DNA from: Naasia aerilata
GTDB lineage: Bacteria > Actinomycetota > Actinomycetes > Actinomycetales > Microbacteriaceae
Reading direction: 5' to 3'
Length of the DNA stretch: 64,000 nucleotides
Assembly (NCBI RefSeq): GCF_030296595.1
Contig: NZ_AP027731.1
Span: 2,418,001 to 2,482,000, forward strand
The position numbers and the translations under genes are program-made. The notes below the pieces were generated by a model. That model was not told where the DNA came from. It ran no database searches and was given only the letters and a program-made list of their open reading frames with translations. Positions 46,859 through 55,821 of the stretch are shown in pieces. The first letter of the stretch is position 1. Every line of letters begins with the position of its first letter.

Positions 46859-47821
46859 ATGAGCGGAACGACGACCACCTCGCGGGTGCTCGCCCTGCTC
46901 GACCTCCTCCAGACCCACCGGCACTGGACCGGCGCGGAGTTGACGCGGCGGCTCGGCGTGACGACGCGCACGCTGCGCCGCGATGTCGACCGCCTCCGCG
47001 GCCTCGGCTACCGCGTCGACTCGGTCCCGGGGGTGGCCGGCGGCTACCGCCTGATGGCCGGATCGGCGCTGCCGCCGCTCCTGCTGACCGACGACGAGGC
47101 GGTCGCGATGGCCGTCGGCCTGCGTGCCGCCGCCGTGCAGGCCCTCGCGGACGGCGGCGTCACCGCGCTGACGGCGCTCGCGAAGCTGGAGCACCTCCTG
47201 CCGCCGGCGCTGCGGGGACGCGTGAACGCGCTGGGCGGCTCCGTGCAGCCGGGCGGCACCGGCCCGGCGCCGGTGTCGCCGGACCTGCTCGGGCAGCTGG
47301 CGCTCGCCTGCCGGGACACGGAGCGGATCCGCTTCCGCTACGTCGCGGCGGACGGGGTGGAGTCGCGCCGGGTGGTGGAGCCGCACTCCCTCGTCGCCGG
47401 GGACCGCGCGTGGTTCCTCGTCGCCTGGGACCGGGACCGCGGGGACTGGCGCACCTTCCGCGTCGACCGGATCAGCGACCTCACGCAGACTCGCGTCCCC
47501 TTTTCCCCGCGACCGCTCCCGGCGGCCGACGCGGCGCAGTTCGTGGCGGCCGGCTCGTCCCGCCAGTCCCGGCGAGCGCAGGTGCTGCTCGGCATGCCGC
47601 TGGCGGCGATGCGCGAGCACTTCGGCGCCTGGGCGGGCGCAGCGGAGGACGCCGGCGACGGCCGCACCCGCTGGCCGATCGGAGGCCGCAGCAACGAGGA
47701 GCTCCTCGCGGCGCTCGTCTGGATCCCCGCCGACGTCGACTACGAGGTGCACGGCGACGAGGAGTTCTCCCGCTTCCTCGCGGCGGCGGGGGAGCGGCTG
47801 ACGTCCGCCGCCTCCCGCTGA
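46859..47821 (+). CDS. WYL-domain transcriptional regulator (YafY-like)
   Basis: A 320-residue regulator. The N-terminal HTH_11/DeoR-type helix-turn-helix (TSRVLALLDLLQTHRHWTGAELTRRLGVTTRTLRRDVDRLRGLGYRVDS) precedes a WYL domain (IRFRYVAADGVESRRVVEPHSLVAGDRAWFLVAWDRDRGDWRTFRVDRI). That domain reads FLVA in place of WYLVA. The C-terminal WCX region follows. TAGGAGGAG lies before the ATG. It is divergent from the VOC gene. Confidence 0.88.
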   Translation: MSGTTTTSRVLALLDLLQTHRHWTGAELTRRLGVTTRTLRRDVDRLRGLGYRVDSVPGVAGGYRLMAGSALPPLLLTDDEAVAMAVGLRAAAVQALADGGVTALTALAKLEHLLPPALRGRVNALGGSVQPGGTGPAPVSPDLLGQLALACRDTERIRFRYVAADGVESRRVVEPHSLVAGDRAWFLVAWDRDRGDWRTFRVDRISDLTQTRVPFSPRPLPAADAAQFVAAGSSRQSRRAQVLLGMPLAAMREHFGAWAGAAEDAGDGRTRWPIGGRSNEELLAALVWIPADVDYEVHGDEEFSRFLAAAGERLTSAASR

Positions 47822-47905
47822 GCTGGGCCGGCCCTGCCCGCTGCCGCCCGCTAGCGCCCGCTGGCGATACGAGAGGGCCGCGGCCGGGTCATACGCCGCT
47901 GCCCG

Positions 47906-47944
47906 CTGATTGAGGAGCCCGCGAAGCGGGCGTCTCGAAATCAG
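47906..47944. repeat. REP-like palindromic element, copy 4
   Basis: CTGATTGAGGAG, GC palindrome CCCGCGAAGCGGG, then CGTCTCGAAATCAG. It is in the same orientation as copy 3 and lies downstream of the WYL regulator gene. Confidence 0.75.
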
Positions 47945-48072
47945 CCCCGGTCCGCAGAGGCTTCGCCCCTCGTTGCAGCCGTGGGCCGGGAGGTCGAGCA
48001 GGGATGAGAGCCGGTCACGTGGCTGGTTCTCGCGGGCCCGTGTCGCGTCTGCTCCTCTCGGGGATGCACCGG

Positions 48073-49045
48073 GCGCGGTGCGGGTACACACCGCGCTCGC
48101 CGAGCGCGCCCTGTAACGACGAGCGCGGTGCGTAGACGGGCCGCGCTCGTCGCTACGCCCCGCGCTCGGCGCGAGGGATGCGCGCGCTTGTCCTTGAGCC
48201 CCGCGCTCGGCGACAGCGCTCCTCGCGGCCGGCACGACGCAGGGGGATTGCGCCACTCTCGCCTCCCTCTCAAGCCCGAGCAGCACCACCCCTCCGATCC
48301 GCTCGCGGAGGCCCATGCCGCTACGGCGGGGCGCATCTCGCCGCGCGCGGTGCGGGTACAGACCGCGCTCGCCGAGCGCGCCCTGTGACGACGAGCGCGG
48401 TGCGTAGACGGGCCGCGCTCGTCGCTACGCCCCGCGCTCGGCGCGAAGGATGCGCGCAGTTGTCGCTAGGCCCCGCGCTCGGCGAAGTCACCCATCGCGG
48501 CCGGCACGACGCAGCGGAGTGAGCCACTCTCGCCCGCCGTCTCCAGCCCGAGCAGCACCACCCCTCCGATCCGCTCGCGGAGGCCCGTGCCGGCGACGGC
48601 CGCGTGCATCCCACCGAGCGCGGTGCGGGTACAGACCGCGCTCGGCGAGCGCGCCCCGTGACGACGAGCGCGGTGCGTAGACGGGCCGCGCTCGTCGCTA
48701 TGCCCCGCGCTCGGCGCGGGGAAAGCGCCCGCTTGTCGTCAAGCCCCGCGCTCGGCGAAGCGCCTCTATGCGGCCGGCGCGACGCAGCGAGCTCGAGCCG
48801 CACTCGCTTCCCGTCTTAAGCCGGACCAGCACCACGCCCGCGAGTCGCTCGCGCAGTGGCGCTCCCTCGGCGGCAGCGGGGCGCATCCCCGCCGCGCGGC
48901 CCCTCCCACCGAGCGCGGTGCGACACGACGAGCGCGGTGCGTCTCACACCCCGCGCTCGTCGCTACGCCCCGCGCTCGGCGCTGCACGGCGCGCTCGGCG
49001 CCGCAGGGCGCGCTCGGCGCCGCAGGCCGCGCTCGGCCCGACCGC
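48073..49045. repeat. Tandem array of about 272-bp units with conserved hairpins
   Basis: The motif GCGCGGTGCGGGTACA starts at 48073, 48345 and 48618 (spacing 272 and 273), and a shorter match occurs at 48913. Each unit carries a 12-bp perfect hairpin, CGACGAGCGCGG with CCGCGCTCGTCG, at 48117-48152, 48389-48424, 48662-48697 and 48926-48962. The first three share the loop TGCGTAGACGGG. A second hairpin (GAGCGCGGT/ACCGCGCTC) precedes it in unit 3. The array ends in a 19-bp minirepeat (48973-49040, about 3.5 copies). No unit encodes a recognisable protein. Confidence 0.85.
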
Positions 49046-49067
49046 CCCGCCCCCACCTCGCCCGGCG

Positions 49068-50010
49068 TCACCGCCGCCGACGCAGCGCTGCACCCGCAAC
49101 CGCGGCGAGCACCGCGAACGGGGCAAGCCGCACCGCAGCCGGCCACCGCCATCCGCCCGTGACGGCGTTCGTCGCCGTGCCCGGCTCGAAGACGTTGCCG
49201 GGGTTCGGCTCCACCTCGCCCTTCCGCATGGCGACGAGGTGCATCGCGGGGCGGACCGTGCGGTGGTAGACGGCGGGCAGCAGCTCGTGCAGCGCGATCA
49301 GGGACGCCTGCGTGCGCCCCACGACCACCGAGCGGCGAGGGGAGGAGGAGACGCGAACGATGGCGCGCGCGACCCGATCCGGTCCGACGATCGGCGGGAT
49401 GGGGTGGATGCGCTGGCCGGTGAAGTTGGCGGCGTGCTGGTAGATGGGGGTGTCGATCGTGGCGGGGAGGACCGAGCAGACGGAGATTCCGCTGCCCTTG
49501 AGCTCCTGGCCGAGCGACTCGGCGAAGCCCAGGAGGCCGAACTTGCTCGTGACGTAGCCGGAGGCGTAGGGCGAGGTGACGCGCGAGTAGATGGACGCCA
49601 CGAACACGAGAACGCCGGAGCCCTGGGACCGGAAGACCGGAAGGACGGCCCGGGCGCTCGACACCTGGCCCATGAGGTTCGCCTCGATCTGGTGGCGGAA
49701 GACCTCGGCGGGGGTGTCCTCGAACGCCCCGTAGCTGAAGACGGACGCGGCGCCCACCCACACGTCGATGCGGCCGTAGCGCTCGACCGCGGCATCTCGC
49801 AGCGCGACGACCTGCTCGTCGACGCTGACATCCGTCGGGACGACGAGCGCCTGCGCGCCCTTCGCCCGGCACTCCTCGGCGACGGTCTCGAGGCTCGCGG
49901 TGCTCCGTGCGGCGAGCACGAGCCGCACCCCTGCCGGGCGAATCGGTGGGCGGCGGCCCGGCCGATCCCGCTCGAGGCCCCGACGATCACGACGACGCGA
50001 CCGGGGGCAC
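49068..50010 (-). CDS. Short-chain dehydrogenase/reductase, one or two apparent frameshifts
   Basis: About 314 residues corrected. The cofactor motif is VVVIVGASSGIGRAAAHRFARQG and the downstream part is VRLVLAARSTASLETVAEECRAKGAQALVVPTDVSV. The active site is in VASIYSRVTSPYASGYVTSKFGLLGF (Ser, Tyr, Lys). The C terminus has a hydrophobic segment (RLAPFAVLAAVAGAALRRRR). The frame breaks at 49928-49931. The only nearby start, GTG 50010, also requires one more C at 50003-50007. The gene lies nine bases after the DUF2231 stop in the same direction. Confidence 0.83.
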
Positions 50011-50019
50011 GCCGCGCGG

Positions 50020-50526
50020 CTACTGGTACGCCTTCCGCTGCGTGTCCTCGTCGGCCACGCGGACGCCGTGCCGGTACGCCAGCTCGCCCCCGAGGAAGCC
50101 GGAGACGCCGAGCAGGAGGAGTCCGATGAGGCTGAGCACGAAGCCGCCGACGCTCAGCTCGTCGAAGCCGGCCGCCAGCCGCACGAGGAAGCTGCCGCCC
50201 ATGAGCACGAGGACCGCCAGGTTGATGATCATGTGGATCATCGCCGTGCGGTGCACCTTGGTCCCGCGCGTGAGCGTGCCGTAGTCGAAGAAGCCGAGGA
50301 TCGCGGCGAGCACGCCGCCGACGAACCCGATGCCGACGAGCCAGGCCGCCCCGCGGGTGAACGCCTCCTGCTGGTCGCCGAAGATGGCGACGAGGTCGAA
50401 GATGAGTGCGGCGACCCACGAGCCGATCGGGATCGTGATCGCCATCGCGTGGAACGGGTGGCCGTACGGGCCGGCCAAGATCGTCTTCGGCCGCTTAGCA
50501 CGCCGGAGTGCTGTCTCCGCTTCCAT
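50020..50526 (-). CDS. DUF2231-like membrane protein
   Basis: A 168-residue protein with four membrane helices. It opens TILAGPYGHPFHAMAITIPIGSWVAALIFDLVAIF, the His-Pro-containing first helix typical of DUF2231. A further histidine pair is in RTAMIHMIINLAVLVLMGG. Intramembrane histidines suggest a heme or redox role, unproven. GAGGAG before ATG 50526 sets the start. It is followed by the SDR gene on the same strand. Confidence 0.82.
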   Translation of the reverse strand: MEAETALRRAKRPKTILAGPYGHPFHAMAITIPIGSWVAALIFDLVAIFGDQQEAFTRGAAWLVGIGFVGGVLAAILGFFDYGTLTRGTKVHRTAMIHMIINLAVLVLMGGSFLVRLAAGFDELSVGGFVLSLIGLLLLGVSGFLGGELAYRHGVRVADEDTQRKAYQ

Positions 50527-50708
50527 GGCTCCTCCTCGGGACTGCTGGACGTGCTCACGGTAGGCCCGCACGCCAGGTGGGAAACAGGGGTTGCTGAGAC
50601 CGCGGATCGTCCGGACGCGCACGGAGGATGCCCGCCGCATCGCGATCTAGGCTGGTTGTGCCATCCGATCAGTGCCGTCGATCAGTGCCGAACGAAGGAG
50701 ACGCTCCG

Positions 50709-51677
50709 GTGTCCTCGCCCGCCTCCCTGCGCGTCGCCGTCGTCCAGTTCGAGCCGGTGCCGGACGAGCCGGACCGGAACCTCGACATCGTGCGCACGCA
50801 TGCCGAGGCCGCGGCCGCGGAGGGGGTCGCGCTCGTTGCCTTCCCCGAGATGTGCCTCCTCGGCTACTGGCACCTGCGCCGCCAGACCGCTGAGCGGCTG
50901 CACGAGCTGGCCGAGCCGGCGGACGGTCCCCACGTCTCGGCGGTGGGGCGGCTCGCGAGAGAGCTCGGCATCGGCATCGGCGTGGGATTCCTCGAGGAGG
51001 ACGCGGAGGGGCGGCTCTACAACTCCTACGCGGTGTGCCTGCCCGACGGCGCCGTGCACGTGCACCGGAAGCTGCACGCCTTCGAGCACGAGGCGATCTC
51101 GAGCGGCTCCGGCTTCACGGTCTTCGACACCCCGTGGGGCGTCCGCATGGGCGTCCTCATCTGCTGGGACAACAACCTGGTCGAGAACGTCCGGGCGACG
51201 GCCCTGCTCGGCGCGACCGTCCTGCTCGCGCCGCATCAGACGGGCGGGACGAACTCGCGCAGCCCGCACGGCATGAAGCCGATCCCGATGGAGCTGTGGG
51301 AGCGCCGGCTCACCGATCCGCTCTCGATCGAGGAGGCGTTCCGCGGCCAGAACGGACGCGAGTGGCTGCTGCGCTGGCTGCCGGCGCGGGCGCACGACAA
51401 CGGGCTCTTCGTCCTCTTCGCGAACGGCGTCGGCCGCGACGACGACGAGGTGCGCACCGGCAACTCGATGATCCTGGACCCCTACGGGCGCATCGTCGCG
51501 GAGACCTGGGCCGCCCGGGACGACCGTGTGGTGGCGGACCTCGACCTCGACCTGCTGCCGCTGTCGACCGGACGCCGGTGGATCCGGGGCCGCCGTCCCG
51601 AGCTCTACGAGATCCTCACGCACCCGACCGGCGACGAGCTGGACCCCGAGCGGCACGCTTCTCGGAGGAGCCGGTGA
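50709..51677 (+). CDS. Carbon-nitrogen hydrolase (nitrilase superfamily)
   Basis: A 322-residue amidase/nitrilase-type hydrolase. The catalytic triad is visible: Glu in VAFPEMCLLGYW, Lys in VHRKLHAFEHEAI, and Cys in GVLICWDNNLVEN. A later conserved NGLFVLFANGVGRDDDEVRTGNSMI is present. GAAGGAGA lies before the GTG start. It is convergent with the hexosaminidase gene. The substrate (amide, ureide or nitrile) is undetermined. Confidence 0.88.
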   Translation: MSSPASLRVAVVQFEPVPDEPDRNLDIVRTHAEAAAAEGVALVAFPEMCLLGYWHLRRQTAERLHELAEPADGPHVSAVGRLARELGIGIGVGFLEEDAEGRLYNSYAVCLPDGAVHVHRKLHAFEHEAISSGSGFTVFDTPWGVRMGVLICWDNNLVENVRATALLGATVLLAPHQTGGTNSRSPHGMKPIPMELWERRLTDPLSIEEAFRGQNGREWLLRWLPARAHDNGLFVLFANGVGRDDDEVRTGNSMILDPYGRIVAETWAARDDRVVADLDLDLLPLSTGRRWIRGRRPELYEILTHPTGDELDPERHASRRSR

Positions 51678-51751
51678 CTCTGCCGGGCGACCCGCGCCCG
51701 TAGACGAAGCGGATCGGAGCGGTCGGCCTGGCGATCGGTCCGGCCGTCGGC

Positions 51752-53292
51752 TCAGCTCGGACCGGCGAGCGCCAGGCGGCGCTCCGGCGGCACCTGCTCG
51801 AGCTCGAGGAACGCGGAGCTGGTGTCGAAGCGGCGATAGCGGATGCCCGCCGCCTGCAGCCGGGTCGCGTGGTGCGAGAGGCGGCGGTGGAACTCCGGGA
51901 AGCTGCGCGTGCCGCCCGGTGCGAGCGGCTGGCGCCACACGGCCTCGGCGAAGGCGCAGAGCCGCGGGAAGGTCATGTACTCGGCGTGGGCGACCGTCGG
52001 CACGTACTCCGACCAGAGGTGCACCTGACCGCCTAGGACGCGGCCGCATCCCGGTCTGCCGTAGGCCTCGCGGAGCCCCTCGGGAACCGGCTCGAACTCG
52101 AAGACGCGGGCGAGAGGCAGCGGCGACGCGGGGAAGGTGACGGGCTCGTCCGGGTTCGTCGACTGACGGTGGTCGAGGTAGAGGTACTCGCTGGGCGACA
52201 TGATGACGTCGTAGCCGCGGAGGGCGGCGTCGACGCCGTAGCCGGTGCTGCGCCAGGCCATCACCACCGTGTCGCGGGGCGCGCCACCGGTCACCACCTC
52301 GTCCCAGGCGACGAGCCGGCGCTGCTTCTCGCGCAGCATCCGGTCGACCTGCGCGGTGAACCACCCCTGCAGCTCCTCCTCGTTGTCGATGCCGAGCTCG
52401 ACGCGCTTCCGCTGCACCTTCGCCGACTCGCGCCACTCGCGCTTGGGCACCTCGTCGCCACCGCCGTGCACGTACGCCGACGGGAAGATGCTCGTGACCT
52501 CGTCGAAGACGGCCTGGACGAAGCGCAGCGTCGCCTCCTCGAGGTTGAGGATGTGCGTGCTGATGCCCCACCGCGTGCGGACCTCGCTCCGGCCGCCGTT
52601 GCCGAGCTTCGGGTAGGCCGCGATGGCGGCGCTCGCGTGGCCCGGGAAGTCGACCTCGGGAAGCACGTCGATGTGCCGGGCGGCGGCGTAGGCGACGATG
52701 TCCTCGAGCTCGGCGCGCGTATAGGCGCCGCCGTGCGGCTCCCCGTCGCGCTCGTACTCGTCCTCCTCGTGGTCGAAGCCGACGATCGTCTCGGGACGCC
52801 AGGCGCCGACCTCCGTGAGCCGCGGATAGCCGGGGATCGGGATGCGCCAGCCCTGGTCGTCGGTCAGGTGCAGGTGCAGCACGTTGAGCTTGTGGGCCGC
52901 GAGCTGGTCGATCATGCGCAGCACGAACTCGACCGGGAAGAAGTGACGGGCGACGTCGAGCATGAAACCCCGCCACGGGTACGCGGGCGCGTCCTCGATG
53001 CGCAGGCGGGGAACCCGGACGGGGCCCGCGGCGAGGGCGCCGTCGAGGTCGGGGAGCTGAGCCGCTCGGGCGGCAGGAGCTGCAGGAGGGTCCGCGTGCC
53101 GTAGAAGACGCCGGCCTCGCTGCCGCCGGTGATCGCGACGCCGGACGCGGAGATCTCGAGCACGTAGCCCTCGCGCGGCAGGCTCTCGTCGAGGCTATGG
53201 GTGACCTGCGATCCCGCGGAGAGCAGGAAGGATCCCTTCCGGCGCTCGAGGGACCGGGGCTGTGGAACGAGACCGAGTGTGGCGTCCGACAT
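51752..53292 (-). CDS. Beta-N-acetylhexosaminidase (GH20), one apparent frameshift
   Basis: About 513 residues corrected, with no signal peptide, so probably cytoplasmic. An N-terminal GH20b domain (LGLVPQPRSLERRKGSFLL ... EAGVFYGTRTLLQLLP) leads into the catalytic TIM barrel: GFMLDVARHFFPVEFVLRMID, HLTDDQGWRIPI, LPEVDFPGHASAA and the catalytic pair in YVHGGGDEVPK. The frame breaks at 53051-53054; an extra C joins PERLSSP to DLDGALAAGPVRVPRLRIED. It releases terminal GlcNAc/GalNAc from chitin or cell-wall oligosaccharides. Confidence 0.92.
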
Positions 53293-53375
53293 CGTTGGGA
53301 ACCTCCGCTTCCAGTGTATGGAATCGTTCCCAGGAAGGAGGAGCAGCAGTCTGCCCCCAGTTGGTGTGTCGTCGT

Positions 53376-54004
53376 TCAGCGCACCGCGTCGAGCGCGGCG
53401 ATCACCTCGGCATCGCTGGTCGGCGCGAAGTCCTCGTACAGCCGCCCGACCGCGGAGAACGTCTCCGGCGTCTCCAAGGCGAGGAACTCGTCGACGTGCT
53501 CGCCGAGCTCCTCCATCCAGTCCGGGGAGCGACGGGCGTGGCCAGCACGATCTCGGCCGCCCCGAAGCGCTCCGCGACCTCGCAGGCGGCCTCCGCCGTC
53601 GCCCCGGTCGCGATGCCGTCGTCCACCAGGACGGCCGTCCGTCCCTCGAGGACCACGTGCGGACGGCCGCGGCGGTAGCGGTCGGCACGCCGGGCCAGCT
53701 CCATCCTCTCGGCGGCCTCGATCGAGTCGAGCTGCTGGGGACTCACCCCGAGGCGTCGGACGATGTCGCGGTGCAGCACGCGCACGCCGCCCTCGCCGAT
53801 GGCTCCCATCGCGAACTCGGGATTGAGCGGCGCGCCGAGCTTGCGGACGAGGAGGACGTCGAGGGGCGCACCGAGCACCCGTGCCACCTCGGCCGCCACC
53901 GGCACACCGCCGCGGGGGAGCCCGAGCACGACCGGTCCGCGGAGACCGAGGGCGCGCACCGCCTCCGCCAATTCCCTGCCCGCGTGCTGCCGGTTCCGGA
54001 ACAC
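53376..54004 (-). CDS. Phosphoribosyltransferase-family protein, one apparent frameshift
   Basis: About 209 residues corrected. It has the N-terminal MFRNRQHAGRELAEAV and the GLPRGGVPVAAEVARVL PPi-loop region. Next is LVRKLGAPLNPEFAMGAIGEGG, then the PRPP-binding motif AVLVDDGIATGATAEAA. The frame breaks at 53524-53527; an extra C restores TPVAPPDWMEELGEHVDEFLAL. Such stand-alone PRTase-fold proteins often sit beside erythromycin-esterase-like or hydrolase domains. The substrate is unknown. Confidence 0.87.
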
Positions 54005-54061
54005 GCCTCAACGGTACGTCCGCGCCGCCCCCGGCGGTAGGGCGCCGGGTAGCCTCGGCGT

Positions 54062-54928
54062 ATGAGCGTGGGGCGCCCCTTCATCGGGATCTCGGGGTGG
54101 CGCTACAAGGGCTGGCGCGGCGACTTCTATCCGAAGGGCCTCGCGCAGCGCCTGGAGCTGTCGTATGCGGCGGAGCGCATGAACTCGGTCGAGATCAACG
54201 GCTCGTTCTACTCGCTGCAGCGGCCCACGAGCTTCAAGAACTGGGCGGAGCAGACTCCCGAGGACTTCCAGTTCGCGGTGAAGGGCGGCCGGTACATCAC
54301 CCACATGCTGCGCCTGCAGAACGCGGATCGGGCCCTCGGCAACTTCTTCGCCTCCGGTCTCCTCGCCCTGGGCCGGCGGCTCGGCCCGGTGCTGTGGCAG
54401 CTCCCGGAGCGGCAGCAGTTCGACGCCGAGGTCCTCGACGCCTTCTGCGCGCAACTGCCCAGGACGACCGCGGCGGCCGCGGAGGTGGGCCGCGGTCACG
54501 ACGACAAGCTCAAGAGCGAGCCGGAGCTCGCCGTTCCGGAGGTACTGCCCATCCGGCACGCGCTCGAGGTGCGGCACGCGAGCTTCGACTCCGCGGAGTG
54601 CGAGGAGATCCTCCGCCGGCATCGGGTGTCGCTCGTGGTGTCCGACGGCGCGGAGAAGTGGCCGATGCTCCGCCGCGTGGACACGAGCGACTTCGTGTAC
54701 GTGCGCCTGCACGGCGGGAGCGAGCTGTACGTCAGCGGCTACTCGGCCGAGGAGCTGCGGGTCTGGGCGGAGGAGGTCCTCGGCTGGCTCGACGGCACGG
54801 GATGCTCCGACGGCCTTCCGCGGGACGTGTTCGTCTACTTCGACAACGATGTGAAGGGCTTCGCGCCCTGGGACGCCCTGGAGCTCCAGCGGCGCGTGCA
54901 GGAGGGGCTCGCCGCTCGGGCAGGATGA
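54062..54928 (+). CDS. DUF72 family protein, second paralogue
   Basis: A 288-residue DUF72 protein. It has FIGISGWRYKGWRGDFYPKGLAQR, VEINGSFYSLQRPTSFKNWAEQTPEDFQFAVKGGRYITHMLRL, and VFVYFDNDVKGFAPWDALEL. It is longer than and clearly diverged from the paralogue at 21786. The role is unknown. The EamA transporter gene starts four bases after its stop, suggesting co-transcription. Confidence 0.87.
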   Translation: MSVGRPFIGISGWRYKGWRGDFYPKGLAQRLELSYAAERMNSVEINGSFYSLQRPTSFKNWAEQTPEDFQFAVKGGRYITHMLRLQNADRALGNFFASGLLALGRRLGPVLWQLPERQQFDAEVLDAFCAQLPRTTAAAAEVGRGHDDKLKSEPELAVPEVLPIRHALEVRHASFDSAECEEILRRHRVSLVVSDGAEKWPMLRRVDTSDFVYVRLHGGSELYVSGYSAEELRVWAEEVLGWLDGTGCSDGLPRDVFVYFDNDVKGFAPWDALELQRRVQEGLAARAG

Positions 54929-54932
54929 ACGC

Positions 54933-55802
54933 GTGCTCGCGATCGTCCTCGCCGCCCTGCTCTGGGGCACGACGGGGACGGCGGCGAGCTTCCTGCCCGC
55001 GGCAGTCTCGCCGCTCGCGGTCGGCGCCGCGACCATGGGAGTCGGCGGCGCCCTCCTCTTCGCCGTCGCCGGACGGCATGCGGTGGCGGTGCTGCGGGAT
55101 CGGGCGGCGCGGGGCTGGCTGCTGCTCGGGGCGCTCGGCGTCGTCGCCTACCCGCTGGCCTTCTATGCGGCGATGGATGCGGCAGGGGTGGCGGTCGGCA
55201 ACGTCGTGAGCCTCGGCTCGGCGCCCGTGTTCGCCGCGCTGCTCGAGCTCCTCGTCGAGCGCCGCAGGCTGGGGAGGCGGTGGCTGGTCGCGACCGGGCT
55301 CGCGGTCGGCGGCGTCGCCCTGCTCGGCGCGGCCGGAGGCCCTCCGGGCGGCTCCGAGCATCCGTTTGAGGGGATCCTCCTCGGCCTCGTCGCGGGGGCG
55401 AGCTACGCGCTCTACACCTACGCCTCGGAGCGCGCGCTGCGGGGCGGCCATCCGTCACGAGCAGTCATGGGAGGGATGTTCGGGATGGGCGCCGTCCCGC
55501 TGCTCGTTCTCCTGTTCCTTCTCGGGGCGCCGCTGCTGAGCCGGCCCGGAAGCGTGGCGATCGCGGCCTATCTCGCGATCGGGCCGATGTTCGTCGCCTA
55601 CCTGCTGTTCGGTCGCGGGTTGCGGACCGTCGGGGCCAGCACCGCGACGACCGTCACCCTGCTGGAGCCCCTCGTCGCGACTCTCCTCGCCGTCGTCGTG
55701 GTGGGGGAGCGGCTCCCCGCGCTCGGCTGGCTCGGCCTGGCGGCGATCCTCGCCGGAATCGCCGTCCTCGCTCTGCGGCGCGGTCCACGACGTTCAACCT
55801 GA
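54933..55802 (+). CDS. EamA-family (DMT) transporter
   Basis: A 289-residue membrane protein with ten hydrophobic helices in two EamA repeats (VLAALLWGTTGTAASFLPAAVSPLAVGA and GLVAGASYALYTYASERALRGG). It ends with the typical TTVTLLEPLVATLLAVVVVGERLPALGWLGLAAILAGIAVL. It probably exports metabolites or amino acids. The GTG start lies just after the DUF72 stop. Confidence 0.88.
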   Translation: MLAIVLAALLWGTTGTAASFLPAAVSPLAVGAATMGVGGALLFAVAGRHAVAVLRDRAARGWLLLGALGVVAYPLAFYAAMDAAGVAVGNVVSLGSAPVFAALLELLVERRRLGRRWLVATGLAVGGVALLGAAGGPPGGSEHPFEGILLGLVAGASYALYTYASERALRGGHPSRAVMGGMFGMGAVPLLVLLFLLGAPLLSRPGSVAIAAYLAIGPMFVAYLLFGRGLRTVGASTATTVTLLEPLVATLLAVVVVGERLPALGWLGLAAILAGIAVLALRRGPRRST

Positions 55803-55821
55803 CCCTCAGTAATATTCGAGC

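Larger units (their letters stand above)
47822..49067. other. 1.25-kb gene-free region with repeats
   Basis: No credible gene lies between the WYL regulator and the SDR. The region holds one REP-like element (47906-47944), about 120 bp of unique sequence, and then a tandem array of hairpin-bearing units to about 49050. Open frames here are the by-product of extreme GC content. Confidence 0.7.

Noticed and set aside
46355-48316. 653-codon open frame on the minus strand
   Set aside because: Only the last 137 codons (VOC protein) have a ribosome-binding site and family match. The rest is antisense to the WYL regulator and the repeat region.
48073-49045. Tandem repeats as a CRISPR array
   Set aside because: Units are about 272 bp with long conserved sequence, not 25-40-bp repeats with unique spacers, and no cas gene is present.
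53300-53345. GGAA...TTCC motif upstream of the hexosaminidase gene as a LacI-type operator
   Set aside because: The arms are only four to five bases with mismatches, and no LacI-family gene is nearby.
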